Origin: Sporosarcina sp. FSL K6-3457
Lineage (GTDB): Bacteria > Bacillota > Bacilli > Bacillales_A > Planococcaceae
Assembly: GCF_038007285.1 (NCBI RefSeq)
Contig: NZ_JBBOWX010000001.1
Location: 2,187,501-2,251,500 of the forward strand
Length of the DNA: 64,000 nucleotides
Direction: 5' to 3'
Part shown: positions 27,645 through 36,044 of the stretch, in pieces
Layout: each line of letters starts with the position of its first letter
How positions within the stretch are numbered: position 1 is the first letter of the stretch
Notes under the pieces: generated by a model
Seen by the model: the letters and a program-made list of their open reading frames with translations, nothing else
What the model was told of the DNA's origin: nothing
The model's database searches: none
Program-made: the position numbers and the translations under genes

Positions 27645-28487
27645 ATGTATTTAACGATTGATGGCATTGAAAAAAGTTTCCCACATGCAGAAAAAGGGTC
27701 AGTGAAAGTGCTGGATAATATTCGGTTAGAGGTAGAAAAAGGTCAGTTTGTTTCGATTGTGGGTCCATCTGGATGTGGGAAGTCAACATTGCTGTATCTT
27801 ATTGCGGGACTTGAAAAGGCGGATAAAGGAGAAATTCGCATTGAAGGTAAAAAAGTAACAGAAGCAGGACCAGATCGTGTCGTTGTATTTCAAGAGGCGG
27901 GACTATTCCCATGGCTTACCGTTTTGGACAATGTCACTTATGGTTTGCTCTTGAAAGGGATGGAGAAAAACGAAGCGCAAGATAAAGCGAAAGATATGTT
28001 GAAAATGGTGCATTTGAGTAATTATATTGATGCCTATCCTCATCAGCTTTCTGGGGGGATGAAACAACGTGTGTCCATCGCGCGTGCGCTTGTGATGGAG
28101 CCAGCAGTTTTGTTGATGGATGAACCATTTGCGGCCCTTGATGAGCAAACGAGAATGGTTTTGCACCATGAACTGCTTGAAATATGGCGTAAAACAAAAG
28201 TGACGATTTTCTTTATCACCCATAATATACGGGAAGCGGTTTTATTATCCGAAAAAGTTATTGTATTTGAAACGCGTCCTGGAAAAATTAAATCGACTCA
28301 TACGATAAAAACATCAACTGATGGTATTACGCCGAATGATGTGACTTTCCATTTGGAAAAGGTCATTTTGGCAGAATTACAGATTGAAATAGAGAAAGTG
28401 TTAAAGGAGGAAATGGGGGATGACTACATTTTGGAGACGGACCCTCTTCATCGGACTACTAGCGGTGATATGGGAAGTAACATCTAG
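27645..28487 (+). CDS. ssuB: Sulfonate/taurine-type ABC transporter ATPase
   Basis: 280 residues from ATG 27645, preceded by GGGAAGGAG. Walker A is GPSGCGKST, the signature is LSGGMKQR, Walker B is VLLMDEPFAALDEQTR, and the switch His is in FITHNIREAV. This matches the nitrate/sulfonate/taurine importer family. The C-terminus runs about 40 residues past the core and overlaps the permease start. It lies directly downstream of the cysteine-synthesis genes, which supports sulfonate sulfur as the substrate. An upstream in-frame start (27531) falls in promoter-like DNA and is rejected. Confidence 0.88.
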   Translation: MYLTIDGIEKSFPHAEKGSVKVLDNIRLEVEKGQFVSIVGPSGCGKSTLLYLIAGLEKADKGEIRIEGKKVTEAGPDRVVVFQEAGLFPWLTVLDNVTYGLLLKGMEKNEAQDKAKDMLKMVHLSNYIDAYPHQLSGGMKQRVSIARALVMEPAVLLMDEPFAALDEQTRMVLHHELLEIWRKTKVTIFFITHNIREAVLLSEKVIVFETRPGKIKSTHTIKTSTDGITPNDVTFHLEKVILAELQIEIEKVLKEEMGDDYILETDPLHRTTSGDMGSNI

Positions 28488-29172
28488 ATTATCAAGCTTG
28501 CCAGATTTCATGTTTCCAACGTTAACTCAAGTACTGCAAACGCTTTTTTCAGGGATTATTAGCGGGCAGATTACGACAGCGATTTTCACAAGTATGATTC
28601 GGCTACTCATTGGATTTTCGATTGCCGTCGTGATAGGTGTATTCTTAGGCTATCTGATCTGGCGTTCTAAGTTGGTAGAGGATACTCTTGGATTTTTGAT
28701 AACAGCATTACAGTCTATTCCAAGTATTGTCTGGTTTCCACTAGCCATTATCTGGTTTGGTTTAAATAACTTTTCGATTTTGTTTATCGTCACAATCGGT
28801 GCTACATGGACGATGACGATTAGTGCGACAAGTGGCTTTAAAAATGTACCGTCACTCTATCAGCGGGTTGCTAAAACACTAGGCTCAAGTGGATTTCACT
28901 TTTTACGAACGGTGATTTTACCAGCTTCTGTTCCACAAATTATATCAGGCCTACGTATAGCTTGGGCATTTTCATGGCGTGCATTAATGGCGGGTGAATT
29001 GCTTGGTGGAGGAGGCGGACTTGGTCATCTTCTTGAAACAGGGAGATCACTCGGTCAGATGGATTTAGTCATTTCAGTGATGATTATTATCGGTGTTATC
29101 GGAACAATCATGGATAACTTAGTATTTTTACGATTAGAGCGTAGCATTCAGAAAAAGTGGGGGATTAGTTAA
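28420..29172 (+). CDS. ssuC: Sulfonate/taurine-type ABC transporter permease
   Basis: A 250-residue BPD-type permease with about six membrane helices. The cytoplasmic coupling loop reads RVAKTLGSSGFHFLRTVILP and is followed by A-x6-G helices (RIAWAFSWRALMAGELL). The ATG has AAAGGAGG ten bases upstream, inside the end of the ATPase gene; the two genes overlap by 68 bases, in keeping with translational coupling. It would form the membrane channel for the two binding proteins encoded next. Confidence 0.9.
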   Translation: MTTFWRRTLFIGLLAVIWEVTSRLSSLPDFMFPTLTQVLQTLFSGIISGQITTAIFTSMIRLLIGFSIAVVIGVFLGYLIWRSKLVEDTLGFLITALQSIPSIVWFPLAIIWFGLNNFSILFIVTIGATWTMTISATSGFKNVPSLYQRVAKTLGSSGFHFLRTVILPASVPQIISGLRIAWAFSWRALMAGELLGGGGGLGHLLETGRSLGQMDLVISVMIIIGVIGTIMDNLVFLRLERSIQKKWGIS

Positions 29173-29208
29173 ATAAGATGGAAAACTATAAACTTGGAGT
29201 GAAAATAA

Positions 29209-30213
29209 ATGAAGCGTAAATTAGTTGTACTCGCAATTATTTCCTTGGTTGCACTCAGTTTAGGAACGGCATGTGGAAAAGGAGTACAAGGAGCGGTAGG
29301 TAGCAAAGAAGTAAACATCGGCTATTTCCCAAACTTAACGCATATCACTACCATTGTTGCATTGGAAAAAGGTTACTTTGCTGAAGCTTTCGGGGAAGAT
29401 ATTAAGATTAATACGAAAACAGTCAGTAGCGGTGGGTTATTTATGGAAGCGATGGTGACAAAATCAATCGATGTTGGAACTGTCGGGCCAGGTCCGTTAT
29501 TGACCTTCTATGTTAAAGATCCCAGTTATCATATTATTTCAGGAGCTGTTAACGGTGGAGCCGTGCTTGTTGCAAGTGAACAAAGTAACATTACTGATCT
29601 TGCAGACTTGGACGGTCAAAGAGTTGCGATCCCTGGCATTGGAAATACACAAGACATCATGTTGCGGAAAGCACTTAATGATGTCGGGCTGAAGCCAACA
29701 TCGAATGGTGGAACAGTCCAATTATTCGCAACAGCACCAGCAGATACGACGACGCTATTTATTCAAAAATCAGTGGATGTGGCAGCAATTCCAGAACCAT
29801 GGGGCTATATTTTAGAAACACAGGCGAATGGTAGGGTGTTGCTAGATTGGGAGTCTTTTGCTTGGGGAAAAGAAACGACGAATACGGTTGTTGCGGCCAC
29901 TAAAAACTTTTTGGGCAATGAACAATTTGTAACGGCCTATTTAACAGCACATACAAAAGCAGTTGATTTTATTAAACAACACCCAGTGGAGAGCCAAGAG
30001 CTTGTCATCCAACATATCAAAGACTTAACTGGAAAAGAAATTGATAAAGAGGAAATACAGGTTGCATTTTCTAGACTCGAAGTGACAACCTCTGTCAACG
30101 AACGAGTCATCCAGGAAATGGCTGATATTAGTAAAGAAGCGGGTTATGTTCGTAGTAATGACATTGATGGATTGATTCAACTGGATCAGTTAAAGGTGAT
30201 TGAAGGGAATTAA
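29209..30213 (+). CDS. ssuA: Sulfonate-type ABC transporter binding lipoprotein, copy 1
   Basis: 334 residues. A lipoprotein signal peptide ends in LGTACGK, so the Cys near residue 22 should be lipidated and the protein anchored outside the membrane. The mature part is an SsuA/NrtA-type type-II periplasmic-binding fold starting EVNIGYFPNLTHITTIVALEKGYF. It is closely similar along its whole length to the next gene. It differs at scattered positions, for instance IPEPWG here and TQEPWG in copy 2. Confidence 0.9.
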   Translation: MKRKLVVLAIISLVALSLGTACGKGVQGAVGSKEVNIGYFPNLTHITTIVALEKGYFAEAFGEDIKINTKTVSSGGLFMEAMVTKSIDVGTVGPGPLLTFYVKDPSYHIISGAVNGGAVLVASEQSNITDLADLDGQRVAIPGIGNTQDIMLRKALNDVGLKPTSNGGTVQLFATAPADTTTLFIQKSVDVAAIPEPWGYILETQANGRVLLDWESFAWGKETTNTVVAATKNFLGNEQFVTAYLTAHTKAVDFIKQHPVESQELVIQHIKDLTGKEIDKEEIQVAFSRLEVTTSVNERVIQEMADISKEAGYVRSNDIDGLIQLDQLKVIEGN

Positions 30214-30312
30214 TAGAAAACGATTTATCATCACCATTGGAGCGACATAGAAAATGCCGATAAATATGGCGTTAGAATTGAGAAAACTTTGAAGCTCGGG
30301 GGAGAGAATAGA

Positions 30313-31320
30313 ATGAATCGAAAATTAATGGTACTTGGACTCATCTCGTTGCTGGTATTGGCTATAGGAACAGCATGTGGCAAAGGAGATCAAGGTACAG
30401 TCGGCAGTAAAGAAGTGAACATCGGTTATTTTCCGAACTTAACACATATGGCGACGATTGTTGCCTTAGAAAAGGGTTATTTTGCTGAAGAGTTCGGGGA
30501 AGATATTAAAATCAATACGAAAACAGTTAGTAATGGTGGCTTGTTCACGGAAGCATTGGTGACTAAATCAATCGATGTCGGCACTGTTGGACCGGGACCG
30601 TTATTAAATTTATATGTGAAAGATCCGAACTACCATATTATCTCAGGTGCGGTGAATGGTGGAGCTGTGCTTGTTGCGAGTGAACATAGTAATATTACAA
30701 GTCTCGAGGACTTAGATGGTAAAAAGGTGGCTATTCCAGTCATTGGTAGCACGCAGGACGTCATGTTGCGTAAAGCCTTGAATGATGTAGGATTAAAGCC
30801 AACATCAAATGGTGGAACAGTCGAATTATTTGCAGCGGCACCTGCCGATACAGCAACGCTGTTCATTCAAAAATCAGTGGATGCAGCAGCAACACAGGAG
30901 CCATGGGGTTATATTTTAGAAACACAGGCGAACGGCAAGTTATTGTTAGATTGGGAGTCATTTGCATGGGGCAAAGAATCGACCAATACGGTTGTTGCAG
31001 CGACTAAAAACTTTGTAAGCAATGAACCATTTATGACAGCTTATTTAACAGCGCATACTAAAGCGGTTGATTTCATTAAACAAAATCCAGAAGAAAGCCA
31101 AGATCTCGTCATCAAACATATCAAGGACTTGACTGGGAAGGAAATAAATAAAGAAGAACTGCAAGCTGCATTTGCGCATCTTGAAGTAACAACATCAGTC
31201 AATGAGCAAGTCATCCAGGAGATGGCTGATATTAGTAAAGAAGCGGATTATATTAAAAATAGTGATATTGATGGCATGATTCAGCTAGACCAGTTAAAGG
31301 CGATTGAGAGTAGTAAATAA
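30313..31320 (+). CDS. Sulfonate-type ABC transporter binding lipoprotein, copy 2
   Basis: 335 residues from ATG 30313, behind GGGGGAG; an in-frame start at 30289 would add eight residues before a signal peptide that is already complete. The lipobox is IGTACGK. It is a tandem paralog of the preceding gene, aligning without obvious gaps, and shares the single ATPase/permease pair. Different residues in the probable ligand pocket (ATQEPWG, VIGSTQDVM) could give the two copies different ligand preferences. It ends at a strong terminator. Confidence 0.9.
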   Translation: MNRKLMVLGLISLLVLAIGTACGKGDQGTVGSKEVNIGYFPNLTHMATIVALEKGYFAEEFGEDIKINTKTVSNGGLFTEALVTKSIDVGTVGPGPLLNLYVKDPNYHIISGAVNGGAVLVASEHSNITSLEDLDGKKVAIPVIGSTQDVMLRKALNDVGLKPTSNGGTVELFAAAPADTATLFIQKSVDAAATQEPWGYILETQANGKLLLDWESFAWGKESTNTVVAATKNFVSNEPFMTAYLTAHTKAVDFIKQNPEESQDLVIKHIKDLTGKEINKEELQAAFAHLEVTTSVNEQVIQEMADISKEADYIKNSDIDGMIQLDQLKAIESSK

Positions 31321-31338
31321 GGGTGGTTTGTCATAAGG

Positions 31339-31370
31339 GAATCTACTAGATTGATAGTAGATTCTTTTTA
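31339..31370 (+). terminator. Terminator after the sulfonate operon
   Basis: The perfect 10-bp stem GAATCTACTA / TAGTAGATTC has a 6-nt loop, then TTTTTA. Confidence 0.88.
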
Positions 31371-31731
31371 TTGGAAAGATACTGAATGTGTTAATATAGT
31401 AGCAAAAGAATTAGGGACTACTATTTTTGATGATATTTCATAATGAAAATCCTTGCTGTCAATAGTAAACAAAAAAATAGCTACGATAGTGAATAGGCTA
31501 TTATTAGTTATTTTGTCGGAATTGTCGGAAATATGGTTGTTTTCAATGGTGAAATCTACTATACTATTGATTAGGGAGATATGAACTGCAGGAATCCAAC
31601 TTTGGCTGTACCAAGTAAATGATTGAGGTTAACAAGCAAAGGTGTAATCCATTCTTTGGAGCATGGTAAATATGATACATGCTTCGCAAAAGATGGTGAG
31701 TTGATATTGACTATTTTAAAAGGAGGATTAG
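31371..31731. other. Non-coding gap
   Basis: Holds AT-rich sequence and AAAGGAGG for the next gene. A run open from about 31629 to 31742 reads as protein-like but has no start codon with a ribosome binding site. I see no RNA gene, riboswitch or repeat here. Confidence 0.4.
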
Positions 31732-32094
31732 ATGATGAGTGATCTAGAAAAAAACTCCAGTGATAATAAAAAAAGTTCGATAGGGTTGGATGAAAATATT
31801 GGAGGAATGCTTTGTTATATTTTCATCATAGGACTCGTCTTTTTATTTATGGAAAAGGAAAATCAGTTTATTCGTTTTCATGCATTGCAAGCTGTATTCC
31901 TTGGCGTCTTCCTATTCATTCTCAATTTGGTGTTAGGGATTATTCCGATTATTGGATGGATTTTGAGCTTGCTAATGGGGCCACTTGTCTTGTTTATGAT
32001 TGTTTTCATGATGTACCAAGCTTATAAAGGGAAGTACTTCAAACTACCCGTTATTGGGGATATGGCTGAAAAGCAATTAAAGGTAAATAATTAA
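31732..32094 (+). CDS. DUF4870/Tic20-like small membrane protein
   Basis: 120 residues. A charged N-terminus (SDLEKNSSDNKKSS) is followed by three hydrophobic stretches, about residues 28-42, 53-75 and 78-98. The segment FLFMEKENQFIRFHALQAV, with its conserved F-x-R-x-H-A-x-Q pattern, is the hallmark of the DUF4870 (Tic20-like) family. The function is unknown. Two ATGs in a row follow AAAGGAGG; either could be used. It is followed by a terminator at 32156-32187, so it is transcribed alone. Confidence 0.8.
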   Translation: MMSDLEKNSSDNKKSSIGLDENIGGMLCYIFIIGLVFLFMEKENQFIRFHALQAVFLGVFLFILNLVLGIIPIIGWILSLLMGPLVLFMIVFMMYQAYKGKYFKLPVIGDMAEKQLKVNN

Positions 32095-32155
32095 GGACTG
32101 TTACATGGAAAGATTAAAATGGCAGAGCAGTTATGTACAGTGGAGTAATAGAGGT

Positions 32156-32187
32156 GTAGAGGCTGATTAGCTTCTGCATCTTTTTTT
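32156..32187 (+). terminator. Terminator after the DUF4870 gene
   Basis: A 9-bp stem with two G-U pairs (GTAGAGGCT / AGCTTCTGC) has a 4-nt loop, then CATC and seven Ts. Confidence 0.65.
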
Positions 32188-32245
32188 GATGAAACTTATT
32201 AGCCTATCACACGTATAATAGGTAGGGAAAGCGGGGTGTGCATGT

Positions 32246-32887
32246 ATGAAAAAGGAAAATGATCTATTGAGTAAGAAAGAAGAACTGAATGTCTGGACGT
32301 CTATTTGGTTAAAGCCAAGGGAAACTGTACGCTATGCTATCAATCACAAGCCGATGAAATTTGCAGTTATTTTAGCCTTAATTGCTGGGATATTTGATTT
32401 GTTGAATGGGGCGACGCAAAATAACTTGGGCGATACTATATCAATACCTATGATTTTTGTCTTAGCCATTATAGTTGGTCCTATTTTTGGGATAATTGGT
32501 TGGTGGATTGGTGCAGGCATTGCTACGATAGTTGGTACATGGCTCGGTGGTATAGGGAAATTTGCAGAGTTGAAAATGGCTTTTGCTATTACTTATATTC
32601 CTATCATACTTTTTGGATTTTTGTGGATTCCAGATTATCTCATTTTAGGTGAAGTATTATTTATAGAGGACTTTGATATTTCATTCGGTAAAATAATTTG
32701 GTTATTCTTCAGTGGATTTATAAGTATCGTAGTAGGAATATGGAACTTTATCATTACGATAAATGCAATTGCGGAAGCGCATCAATTTTCTAGGTGGCGC
32801 GGATTCTGGACGATTGTCATTCCAGCTACTGTGATTTTTGTCGTACTTTTATTATTTTTCCTACCATTTATCTTCTTACTACTTTAA
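32246..32887 (+). CDS. Yip1-family membrane protein
   Basis: 213 residues with about five hydrophobic helices. The N-terminal VWTSIWLKPRETVRYAINHKP is the typical Yip1-domain start (W.KPR.T), followed by Gly-rich helices (GPIFGIIGWWIGAGIATIVG). No enzymatic motif is seen; bacterial Yip1 proteins have no settled role. The ATG follows a weak purine stretch (GGGGTG). It converges on the GalT-like gene through a shared terminator. Confidence 0.82.
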   Translation: MKKENDLLSKKEELNVWTSIWLKPRETVRYAINHKPMKFAVILALIAGIFDLLNGATQNNLGDTISIPMIFVLAIIVGPIFGIIGWWIGAGIATIVGTWLGGIGKFAELKMAFAITYIPIILFGFLWIPDYLILGEVLFIEDFDISFGKIIWLFFSGFISIVVGIWNFIITINAIAEAHQFSRWRGFWTIVIPATVIFVVLLLFFLPFIFLLL

Positions 32888-32892
32888 AATAG

Positions 32893-32937
32893 AAACGCAG
32901 ATGACAACGGGCTTTACTGTTGTCATCTGCGTTTTTT
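32893..32937. terminator. Bidirectional terminator between Yip1 and GalT-like genes
   Basis: A long stem, AAACGCAGATGACAAC and its near-perfect complement around an 8-nt GGGCTTTACT-type loop, has T-runs on the plus side and A-runs on the other. It serves both convergent genes. Confidence 0.9.
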
Positions 32938-33965
32938 TAGTTATCAGTAAAATAAGCGCCAACGGCCTGTGTTGTTTGTTCTGGAACTTTTAAGCACAGC
33001 GGCTCACTATGCAAGAAGTTAAAGACATTCATGTCGCTTGTTTGGAGTCCGCCTATGGTGAGACGGGGGACAAGTCGGACATGAACTCGTTCAGTACTAT
33101 TTTGTGAAACGGGAATAAAGAGTCCGAGATTGAAGCTGGCTATACCGATGCTATCAAAGTAACGGAAAAAGCGTATGATACTATCGGCAAGGTCTTGCCA
33201 GTTTTTAGCGTCTAATTCCTCAAGAGAGGAGGCGTTGAATACACCAATAAAGTCGGTGTGGCTTTTTGGCGCGAATGCATGTAGCCAGTCAATCGTTCCG
33301 GTTGTTCCGATGAAACGTTGACCTAGCTCTCGCTCTTGTTTAACGAACGCAGCGTAGAAGTTTTGGCCTTGTGTATCGTGAAATTGCTCGGCTGCGGCAG
33401 ATGTTGTTGCCTGGTAGTTCGTTGGCCGTTCAGATGCTAATACATGAATATGCGGATGTAAAATGCTGCCTCCTGACGGTGGTAAGTAGTTCCAGTTGAT
33501 AGATGCATATGTTGTTTGTGAATCTTGGGCGATGACTTTTTTCAAATAGTTATGAGACGCTGAAAATGAATCGGCAATCATTGGACCTGTGAATTCATCG
33601 AGCTTCACATAATGCTGATCACATATGCGAACGACGGCATTATGTTTACTGTATGGGAAAAGGTTTGGGAAAACGACTGCTTCGCCTTGTGTAAGCCGTC
33701 CTCCTATCACTAACGTTTCAGGAAATGTTGGTGTAAATGATTGTACATTTTCAGGGCAGAAGGGACATTTGTTGCCCGCAGTTTCTTTCGCAAGTTCCGT
33801 ATAATCGGTTGGGACGAATGGAGCGCCAGGGTCGAAAATAATGCGTGAAGTTTCACCTGTTAGTGGATCTTTACGGATTTCCGTTTTTCGGTCAATGAGT
33901 TTCCGCTCTTGCATTGGATCATGGAATGTAAAAAATTCTTCGTGTACCGTGAATTGAATAGTCAT
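32937..33965 (-). CDS. GalT-like HIT-superfamily protein with HPHIH active site
   Basis: 342 residues. CPFCPEN (about 71-77) is a zinc-type CxxC. The active-site segment is ILHPHIHVLASERPTNYQ (about 167-184). True galactose-1-phosphate uridylyltransferases have His-Pro-His-x-Gln; here the last position is His, as in HIT hydrolases and phosphorylases. I therefore infer a nucleotide phosphorylase, hydrolase or adenylyltransferase rather than a Leloir GalT. No galK, galE or other sugar gene is nearby. The ATG follows AGGGGGAAA. A terminator shared with the Yip1 gene follows. Confidence 0.78.
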   Translation of the reverse strand: MTIQFTVHEEFFTFHDPMQERKLIDRKTEIRKDPLTGETSRIIFDPGAPFVPTDYTELAKETAGNKCPFCPENVQSFTPTFPETLVIGGRLTQGEAVVFPNLFPYSKHNAVVRICDQHYVKLDEFTGPMIADSFSASHNYLKKVIAQDSQTTYASINWNYLPPSGGSILHPHIHVLASERPTNYQATTSAAAEQFHDTQGQNFYAAFVKQERELGQRFIGTTGTIDWLHAFAPKSHTDFIGVFNASSLEELDAKNWQDLADSIIRFFRYFDSIGIASFNLGLFIPVSQNSTERVHVRLVPRLTIGGLQTSDMNVFNFLHSEPLCLKVPEQTTQAVGAYFTDN

Positions 33966-34084
33966 TTTATTTCCCCCTAAAATAATCGATCTTGCTATAT
34001 CTATTCTATCTATAGTTGACGAAAAAGTCAGTATAATTGTCGGAATCTTTATTAATATAAGGGACTGAGTATACTATTTTCACA

Positions 34085-34168
34085 GATTTTCGGTTTTTTC
34101 TGCGAAATTCCAACTTTCGCGCGATTTCCCCGGAAATACTCGTGATTTCCGGGGAATAAACAGTGGTA
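34085..34168 (+). repeat. 84-bp hairpin repeat, left copy
   Basis: It pairs without gaps with 37351-37434, at about 76 percent identity by eye. The core is a perfect hairpin: TTCCCCGGAAAT, a 7-nt loop and ATTTCCGGGGAA. It lies at the 3' end of the SgrR-like gene; the other copy follows the divergent MFS gene. Confidence 0.65.
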
Positions 34169-34200
34169 ACTACTTTCGATTATTTCTATGCCAAGTATAC

Positions 34201-35931
34201 CTATCTAACAGCTTGTTTCCATACTTTTCGATAATCAATTCTTCCATTGCGATCCAGTCGTATATTTTCATATGGACTATTTCCCGGTTCATAGATAGTG
34301 TGGGAACGATGTGTTAGAAAAAGGAGACTGTGGTTCGTTGTTAAATATGACTCCAATTGAAAATAGGTCTCCCAACGCGTCGTATCAGTTCTTGATTCTT
34401 TAATTATGGTGATTTGCTGATCAACTATTTTTCTCATTTCATCAGTTAAGAAAGGGTAGATCATAGAGCTAGACGATTGACTGGCTGTCAAAGCAGATAA
34501 CAAGCGATCCTCCCCTAAGGCAATCCCGCCAACAAACAGGTCATAATGATTGAATAGGCTGTCATTCAGCTCATGTAGCTGGATGAGTTCTACGATTGAT
34601 ACGATTCCATGCTCAGCAAGCTGCTGTTGAAGAATGAATGCCTCACGTTCATGATTGGCATCTTTTCGAATTTGTTGTGCCGCAATTTTAACAACACCAT
34701 CTAGTGGAATATATTCAGTTGAAGGCTGATGCTCTCTATTTTTCAGTATCATTGACCGATCAGTGACAAAACTATATGCGACCTTTTCATTGCCGGCCCG
34801 CAAACAAAAATCAGCTCGATTAACGATTGAATAGATGAATCGGCGGAAACGTTCGTCTTGCATCGGTCCATTTTTACGGCAATTGAATGTGATATAATCA
34901 GCTCCTTCCTCCTGAACACGAATTTCTCTCCATGAGGCATCCGGTGCATTCAATAGTAGAGGATGTTTCGATTCATCATGAATTGTGAAAGGTGTTTTGA
35001 TGATTTCTACGCGATCGAGCCATGGTCGATTCCCGTAATAGTCAGGAAAGACATCAAGGCGGACTATATCTTCATCATGCCGCACTAATTGAAAGGGGCC
35101 ACAACCAACTGGATGTAATCTGAAATTTTCATCCTTCTCAATCATTTCAATTGGTATAATGGATGCCTTTTTGTTAGATAAATATCTTGGGAAGAGAAAA
35201 TTCGGATTTTTCAGATGAAAAATAATTACGTTTTTGGATGGCGTGTCAATCTGTTTCAGATTTTGCGTGATTAAATCATGCACAGGAAACCGTTGGAACG
35301 TTGCTTTGACATCGTCACTTGTTAATTCGCGACCATGGTGGAAGCGGACGCCTTTTCGAAGATAAAAAATCCATTGCTGTCCATCCGTACTTTCCCAATG
35401 ATGAGCAATTCGAGGAAGCAGCTGCTGGGAGACAGAGTCGTATTCTACAAGGCGGTCAAAAATTTGCTGGACCATATGTGCATCATGCCTGGAAAGGAGG
35501 TATGGAGGATCCATGATGAGACTTGTTTCATAGAATGGATAGCGTAATACATCGTTGCCCAGTTCCATCGTGTTTTCCTGCGAGAGCCCTAAATACTCTT
35601 CGAACCACCGTTGGAAGTCTGCTTGTTCATGGCTATCAAACTGCTGAATAATTTGGAATGCATCTTTGTAATGGCCTTGCTGAATGTTGTGCTTTGCTTC
35701 TGTCAGCTGAAGTTCATCGTTAGATTGAAGTACAGTGATTTTTGGTTTTTTGCCTCGACCTTTTTGAACTACCCAACGGATATGACCTTGCTCGTGTAAA
35801 TACTTCATGACAGTTTTACTGTGGCGCTCTGAACAATTTAGTAGTACCGATAGCTGAGCGATTGTTGTTTCTGTCTCTCTATTTTTGATGAAATGCCGCG
35901 TTAGTTCTTTTACATGTTCAATATATTTCAT
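34201..35931 (-). CDS. SgrR-type regulator: winged-helix domain fused to a solute-binding domain
   Basis: About 576 residues from ATG 35931, with GGAGG eight bases upstream; ATG 35946 is an in-frame alternative. Residues 1-100 form a winged-helix SgrR_N domain (TTIAQLSVLLNCSERHSKTVMKYLHEQG), and the rest is an SBP_bac_5 (oligopeptide-binding-like) domain (FYLRKGVRFHHGRELTSDDVKATFQR). There is no signal peptide, so it should act in the cytoplasm as a ligand-sensing regulator. E. coli SgrR answers sugar-phosphate stress. It is divergent from an MFS exporter, its likely target. Confidence 0.9.
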   Translation of the reverse strand: MKYIEHVKELTRHFIKNRETETTIAQLSVLLNCSERHSKTVMKYLHEQGHIRWVVQKGRGKKPKITVLQSNDELQLTEAKHNIQQGHYKDAFQIIQQFDSHEQADFQRWFEEYLGLSQENTMELGNDVLRYPFYETSLIMDPPYLLSRHDAHMVQQIFDRLVEYDSVSQQLLPRIAHHWESTDGQQWIFYLRKGVRFHHGRELTSDDVKATFQRFPVHDLITQNLKQIDTPSKNVIIFHLKNPNFLFPRYLSNKKASIIPIEMIEKDENFRLHPVGCGPFQLVRHDEDIVRLDVFPDYYGNRPWLDRVEIIKTPFTIHDESKHPLLLNAPDASWREIRVQEEGADYITFNCRKNGPMQDERFRRFIYSIVNRADFCLRAGNEKVAYSFVTDRSMILKNREHQPSTEYIPLDGVVKIAAQQIRKDANHEREAFILQQQLAEHGIVSIVELIQLHELNDSLFNHYDLFVGGIALGEDRLLSALTASQSSSSMIYPFLTDEMRKIVDQQITIIKESRTDTTRWETYFQLESYLTTNHSLLFLTHRSHTIYEPGNSPYENIRLDRNGRIDYRKVWKQAVR

Positions 35932-35950
35932 ATAGCTATCCTCCATCCTA

Positions 35951-35996
35951 AAAGGTGAACTGATAATAATATAACGCTCACTTTTTCTTCACCTTT
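35951..35996. promoter_or_regulatory. Inverted repeat between SgrR-like and MFS genes
   Basis: AAAGGTGAA (35951-35959) and its exact complement TTCACCTTT (35988-35996) are 37 bp apart centre to centre, in the 113-bp space between the divergent genes. It is a candidate SgrR-type operator controlling both. Confidence 0.5.
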
Positions 35997-36044
35997 ATCT
36001 ATTCTATAGTTAATTTACAGAAGGAAGCAATAGGGGGATGGAAA

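Noticed and set aside
31629..31742. Small ORF ending in the start of the DUF4870 gene
   Set aside because: No start codon with a ribosome binding site, and the AAAGGAGG inside it belongs to the downstream gene.
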